Source: Paucimonas sp.
Lineage (GTDB): Bacteria > Pseudomonadota > Gammaproteobacteria > Pseudomonadales > Pseudomonadaceae
DNA length: 64,000 nt
Assembly (NCBI GenBank): GCA_031253995.1
Contig: JAIRVG010000098.1
Coordinates: 1-64,000, forward strand
Reading direction: 5' to 3'
The notes beneath the pieces were generated by a model. That model was not told where the DNA came from. It was given only the letters and a program-made list of their open reading frames with translations, and did not search any database. The position numbers were made by a program, and so were the translations under genes. Of this stretch, positions 61,001-64,000 are shown one piece after another. The first letter of the stretch is position 1; every line of letters starts with the position of its first letter.

Positions 61001-61911
61001 GCCCGCAGGACGGCAGCGAGCTGAGCCAACTGATGAAGAACGCCGACACCGCGATGTACCACGCCAAGGAGCGCGGCAAGAACAACTTCCAGTTCTACCA
61101 GGCGGACATGAACGCCAGCGCCCTGGAGCGCCTGGAACTGGAAAGCGACCTGCGCCACGCCCTGGAGCAGAACGAGTTCATCCTTTATTACCAGCCGCAG
61201 TTCAGCGGCGACGGCAAGCGCCTGACCGGTGCCGAGGCGCTGCTGCGCTGGCGTCATCCGCAGCGGGGGCTGGTGCCGCCAGGGGACTTCATCCCGGTCA
61301 TGGAAGAGCTGGGCCTGGTGGTGGACGTGGGCGACTGGGTCATCGCCGAAGCCTCGCGCCAGCTCAAGGCCTGGCACCAGGCGCGGGTGCGGGTACCGAA
61401 GGTCTCGGTGAACATCTCGGCGCGGCAGTTCTCCGACGGCCAGCTGGGCAATCGCATCGCCAGCATCCTCAAGGACACCGGCCTGCCGCCGGCGTGCCTG
61501 GAGCTGGAGCTGACCGAAAGTATCCTGATGCGCGAAGTGCACGAGGCCATGCAGATCCTCGACAGCCTGAAGAACCTCGGCCTGAGCATCGCGGTCGACG
61601 ACTTCGGCACCGGTTACTCGTCGCTCAACTACCTCAAGCAGTTCCCCATCGACGTGCTGAAGATCGACCGCACCTTCGTCGACGGTTTGCCGGAAGGCGA
61701 GCAGGACGCGCAGATCGCCCGCGCCATCATCGCCATGGCCCACAGCCTCAACCTCGCGGTGATCGCCGAGGGCGTGGAAACCCACGAGCAACTGGAGTTC
61801 CTGCGCGAGCACGGTTGCGACGAGGTGCAGGGTTATCTGTTCGGGCGACCGATGCCGGCCAACCAGTTCGAGGCGCAGTTCAGCAACGAAACATTGTTCA
61901 TGCTGGAGTAG
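58069..61911 (+). CDS. morA: MorA, PAS-GGDEF-EAL membrane sensor
   Basis: 1280 residues. Two helices (about 27-43 and 265-282) enclose a periplasmic sensor; three or more PAS domains (about 285 to 830) follow. GGDEF near 922 (RMGGDEFTLLL) is intact and the EAL domain has EALLRWRHP near 1056, ELTESI and DDFGTGYSSLNYL, so both activities are possible. MorA in P. putida and P. aeruginosa controls flagella timing and biofilm through c-di-GMP. The start is TTG (58069). It is the neighbour of glyA, as in other pseudomonads, between the leader of ettA and glyA. Confidence 0.9.
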   Translation: MTNLNQPSSSRKASVASGQSLRGSLKGALAILVLLLLALLFWQTLEQYRHTLTDRRQHSIDASAELAERMNLNLALEAQGVRALLPASAPDAEAMPALFSRLHQRLPHLDSLAWVSADGRILRDSLDQSPDQPAMAGLLRRNQQDEHFFSNAEGNAFVYLLLRQDDKSDSAYWLLRFEPGWYQQLAERLEHPNRPQWQLENGQTAETLSDHLHHRPPPSANSEEAPLQSVVLTFLDHSDWQLRGFHDAERSRRELLPALVGKAMLVLLCAVLPLLALFNMRRRNLALQESRRRYQDIFESTGVALCVLDLSALPALLDRLRLRSRFELEQRLDSDPALRDLLLRELKVTEVNQVALQLLGVDCSEGAWRHLITGNALDRDGVGLHLVGALLDQQAQLELEVRLPTEQGLDQHLWLMVRFPEQRRDYKAVILSISDITSRKRVELSLLERESFWSDVVRTVPDQLYVQDVQSLRMIFSNRHLGQTLGYERHELARMGEFFWEILLHPEDAALYRALRQQQRESGYLEQLHCQLRFRHHDQRWRRYDIREQVLTRDAAGNVTRIIGVAKDVTDQLEASESLRDSEQRYRMLAESISDVIFSTDDQLQLNYVSPSVRSVLGYDVEWIFNNGWQSTIANPAQLAGLYTLVDRVNRALGDAAQLEALRTQVPTQLFLFDCLRADGRKIPIELRLVLVWDEHDQFGGILGVGRDISQQRRAEKDLRMAATVFEHSTSAILITDPAGYIVQANEAFSRVSGYAVRDVLDQLPSMLTVDDQQESHLRYVLKQLHQRGTWEGEVWLKRRSGEHYPAWVGITAVLDDEGDLASYVCFFTDISERKASEQRIHRLAYYDALTHLPNRTLFQDRLHTALQQAERHKSWVVLMFLDLDRFKPINDSLGHAAGDRMLKDMAERLLDCVDDDDTVARMGGDEFTLLLQPRATREMALNRAIHVAEQILGSLVRPFVLENREFFVTASIGIALSPQDGSELSQLMKNADTAMYHAKERGKNNFQFYQADMNASALERLELESDLRHALEQNEFILYYQPQFSGDGKRLTGAEALLRWRHPQRGLVPPGDFIPVMEELGLVVDVGDWVIAEASRQLKAWHQARVRVPKVSVNISARQFSDGQLGNRIASILKDTGLPPACLELELTESILMREVHEAMQILDSLKNLGLSIAVDDFGTGYSSLNYLKQFPIDVLKIDRTFVDGLPEGEQDAQIARAIIAMAHSLNLAVIAEGVETHEQLEFLREHGCDEVQGYLFGRPMPANQFEAQFSNETLFMLE

Positions 61912-62030
61912 CCCGGGAATTCATGCTGCTTGAATCCCATTTGTCTGCCAGATGATCCCCTTTCATATGCCAGATAAAAGTCTATGGGGTAGAATGCCGG
62001 CCTATTTCAGCCCGATCCTTGAGGACCGCC

Positions 62031-63284
62031 ATGTTCAGCCGTGATTTGACCATTGCCAAGTACGACGCCGAGCTCTTCGAAGCCATGCAGCAGGAAGCCC
62101 AGCGCCAGGAAGAGCACATCGAGCTGATCGCTTCGGAGAACTACACCAGCCCAGCCGTGATGGAAGCCCAAGGCTCGGTTCTGACCAACAAGTACGCCGA
62201 AGGCTACCCAGGCAAGCGTTACTACGGTGGTTGCGAGTACGTCGACGTGGTCGAGCAACTGGCCATCGACCGCGCCAAGGAGCTGTTCGGCGCCGACTAC
62301 GCCAACGTCCAGCCGCACGCCGGTTCGCAAGCCAACGCCGCGGTCTACCTGGCCCTGCTGTCGGCTGGCGACACCATCCTCGGCATGAGCCTGGCACACG
62401 GCGGCCACCTGACCCACGGCGCCTCCGTGAGCTCGTCGGGCAAGCTGTACAACGCCATCCAGTACGGCATCGACGGCAACGGCCTGATCGACTACGACGA
62501 AGTCGAGCGCCTGGCGGTCGAGCACAAGCCGAAGATGATCGTTGCCGGCTTCTCGGCCTACTCGCAGGTCCTGGACTTCGCCCGTTTCCGTGAAATCGCC
62601 GACAAGGTCGGTGCCTACCTGTTCGTCGACATGGCCCACGTCGCTGGCCTGGTTGCCGCTGGCGTGTACCCGAACCCTGTTCCGTTCGCCGACGTCGTCA
62701 CCACCACCACCCACAAGACCCTGCGTGGTCCACGTGGCGGCCTGATCCTGGCCCGTGCCAACGCCGACATCGAGAAGAAGCTGAACTCCGCGGTCTTCCC
62801 GGGCGCCCAGGGCGGCCCGCTGGAGCACGTGATCGCCGCCAAGGCCATCTGCTTCAAGGAAGCGCTGCAGCCTGAGTTCAAGGCCTACCAGCAGCAGGTC
62901 GTGAAGAACGCCCAGGCCATGGCCAGCGTCTTCATCGAGCGCGGTTTCGACGTGGTGTCCGGTGGCACCCAGAACCACCTGTTCCTGCTGTCGCTGATCA
63001 AGCAGGAAATCTCCGGTAAGGATGCCGACGCTGCCCTGGGCCGCGCCTACATCACCGTGAACAAGAACTCCGTGCCTAACGACCCACGTTCCCCGTTCGT
63101 CACCTCCGGCCTGCGCTTCGGTACCCCAGCGGTCACCACTCGCGGCTTCAAGGAAGCCGAGTGCAAGGAACTGGCTGGCTGGATCTGCGACATCCTCGCC
63201 GACCTGAACAACGAAGCGGTGATCGATGCCGTTCGCGAGAAGGTCAAGGCCATCTGCAAGAAGCTGCCTGTCTACGGCAACTGA
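62031..63284 (+). CDS. glyA: Serine hydroxymethyltransferase
   Basis: 417 residues converting serine and THF to glycine and methylene-THF. The PLP Lys is in VVTTTTHKTLRGPRGG; SENYTSPAVMEAQGS and GYPGKRYYGGCEYVD are typical. ATG 62031 has GAGG six bases upstream; the first four codons of the longer frame are not coding. Followed by a strong terminator. Pseudomonads usually carry more than one glyA. Confidence 0.95.
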   Translation: MFSRDLTIAKYDAELFEAMQQEAQRQEEHIELIASENYTSPAVMEAQGSVLTNKYAEGYPGKRYYGGCEYVDVVEQLAIDRAKELFGADYANVQPHAGSQANAAVYLALLSAGDTILGMSLAHGGHLTHGASVSSSGKLYNAIQYGIDGNGLIDYDEVERLAVEHKPKMIVAGFSAYSQVLDFARFREIADKVGAYLFVDMAHVAGLVAAGVYPNPVPFADVVTTTTHKTLRGPRGGLILARANADIEKKLNSAVFPGAQGGPLEHVIAAKAICFKEALQPEFKAYQQQVVKNAQAMASVFIERGFDVVSGGTQNHLFLLSLIKQEISGKDADAALGRAYITVNKNSVPNDPRSPFVTSGLRFGTPAVTTRGFKEAECKELAGWICDILADLNNEAVIDAVREKVKAICKKLPVYGN

Positions 63285-63300
63285 TTCAGGGCTGAACTGA

Positions 63301-63337
63301 AAAACCGATGCCGGGTGACCGGCATCGGTTTTTTTGT
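63301..63337 (+). terminator. Terminator after glyA
   Basis: 14-bp stem AAAACCGATGCCGG/CCGGCATCGGTTTT, loop GTGA, then a T-run, 17 bp after the glyA stop. Confidence 0.9.
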
Positions 63338-63358
63338 GCCTGCAAGATCGCCACCGCC

Positions 63359-63451
63359 CCCTGTGGGAGCTGGCTTGCCAGCGATGAGGCCGGCCCGGGC
63401 AATGATGTTGTCAGATCGGGCCAAATCGCTGGCAAGCCAGCTCCCACAGGG
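63359..63451. repeat. REP doublet (REPIN)
   Basis: CCCTGTGGGAGCTGGCTTGC on the left (63359) and its complement on the right (ending at 63451), over 24 bases matching perfectly; the spacer is about 40 bp. It lies between glyA and the convergent GTPase gene. Confidence 0.85.
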
Positions 63452-63470
63452 ATCTCCGCTGTTCCTCGGG

Positions 63471-64000
63471 TCAGTGCGCCAACGCCTCGAACCCCGCCCG
63501 GATCTTCTCTTCCGGCAACTGATCGGCAATGAACACCATCACGCTCTCGCGCACCTCCCCCTCCGCCCACTCGGTATCCCAGTCGAAGCCATACAGCTTC
63601 AACACTCCCTGGAACACCAGCCGCCGATCCTCGCCAGCGACATTCAGCACGCCCTTGTAGCGCAGCAACTGCTTGCCATGCTCTTCCAGCAACTCGTTCA
63701 TGAAGTCGCTGAGGCGATCGATATCCAGCGGCGTCTCCGTGCGCAGCACCAGGCTGGTGATCCGGTCCGGCGTGGCGGTCCCACCCACCGGCCGCAGGAT
63801 CATCCCGCCACCGAGGTCGGCATTGAGGTTGAAGCCGCGCACATCCAGCAACTCGGCCAGATCGATCTGGCCATGATCCACCACCCGCACCGGCGCGCGG
63901 CGGTTGATGCGGCCCAGGCGTGCGGTCAGCGCCTCGACCGTGGCGTCGTCCACCAGGTCGGTCTTGCTCAGCAGCAAGCGGTCGGCAAACCCGACCTGGG
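63471..64000 (-). CDS. CobW/YjiA-family GTPase, C-terminal part
   Basis: About 176 codons of the C-terminus; the N-terminus is beyond the window. It starts in GFADRLLLSKTDLVDD, where SKTD is the G4 guanine-specificity motif, and continues with the CobW C-terminal domain (TSLVLRTETPLDIDRLSDFMNELLEEHGKQLLRYKGVLNVAGEDRRLVFQGVLKLY). These are zinc/metal chaperone GTPases; it resembles E. coli YjiA. It is convergent with glyA. Confidence 0.8.
   Translation of the reverse strand, partial: QVGFADRLLLSKTDLVDDATVEALTARLGRINRRAPVRVVDHGQIDLAELLDVRGFNLNADLGGGMILRPVGGTATPDRITSLVLRTETPLDIDRLSDFMNELLEEHGKQLLRYKGVLNVAGEDRRLVFQGVLKLYGFDWDTEWAEGEVRESVMVFIADQLPEEKIRAGFEALAH

Noticed and set aside
58051..61812. 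Very long open frame on the minus strand opposite morA
   Set aside because: It is a shadow of a GC-rich gene; its product is rich in Val, His, Gln, Arg and Ala and has no domain order.
61967..61995. glyA promoter with TAGAAT -10 at 61990
   Set aside because: The -10 is plausible but the -35 at 17-bp spacing (ATGCCA) is poor, so the call was not kept.

Overview
The window is chromosomal DNA of a Pseudomonas, most likely of the P. putida/P. fluorescens branch. Supporting signs are high GC, REP/REPIN repeats of the GTGGGAGCTGGCTTGCCAGC type, Fur boxes, FecI/FecR/TonB receptor sets, and gene orders remembered from other pseudomonads: can-rimI-mksFEB, creA-proB-obgE-rpmA-rplU-ispB, and gdhA-ettA-morA-glyA. 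Species assignment is inference. Layout: 1-4.5 kb is accessory DNA with a cut-off gene tail, two paralogous small proteins and two delta-60 repeat proteins; a nearly identical 20-bp lux-box-like dyad lies before each of the last four. 4.5-10 kb holds a PAS-GGDEF cyclase and a FecI-FecR-TonB receptor set. 10.1 kb carries tRNA-Met, followed by an MTHFR-like protein with a Cys-rich tail. 11.9-19 kb holds a DUF3325/PepSY/DUF3649 operon and a PfeRSA/PirRSA-type catecholate receptor with its two-component system. 19-23.1 kb is a second sigma-FecR-TonB receptor set. 23.1-28.6 kb holds LysE, LysR, an M15 peptidase, an exported protein, carbonic anhydrase, RimI and a hypothetical protein. 28.8-33.6 kb is the MksF-MksE-MksB condensin. 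The most interesting part is 33.65-39.91 kb: a divergent ModE-like regulator and a compact five-gene operon encoding a YqcI/YcgG putative heme N-hydroxylase, a three-His-box membrane desaturase/hydroxylase, a Cys/Met-type PLP enzyme, an argininosuccinate synthase paralogue with changed citrulline contacts, and an EamA exporter. I read it as an undescribed small-molecule pathway, possibly for an arginine- or canavanine-related oxyamino acid, perhaps a vinylglycine. It lies between mksB and creA, where I remember no such genes in other pseudomonads. From 40 to 64 kb the window is mostly housekeeping: creA, proB, obgE, rpmA, rplU, ispB, a phnA-type zinc ribbon, a Fur-box small gene, FKBP, UPF0114, a Lon-like protease, DUF3015, DUF4105, a lipoprotein, a GreA/GreB-like factor, gdhA, ettA, morA, glyA and a CobW/YjiA GTPase cut by the window end. 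How it fits together: two ECF sigma/anti-sigma pairs and one two-component system control three outer-membrane siderophore receptors, and the PepSY operon probably helps release iron in the periplasm. The 1-4.5 kb genes look like one co-regulated, perhaps quorum-sensing, set. The 34-40 kb operon looks like a self-contained biosynthesis-and-export unit. Repeats include a 135-bp element present three times, one copy inside a 207-bp near-perfect palindrome, and several REP doublets.
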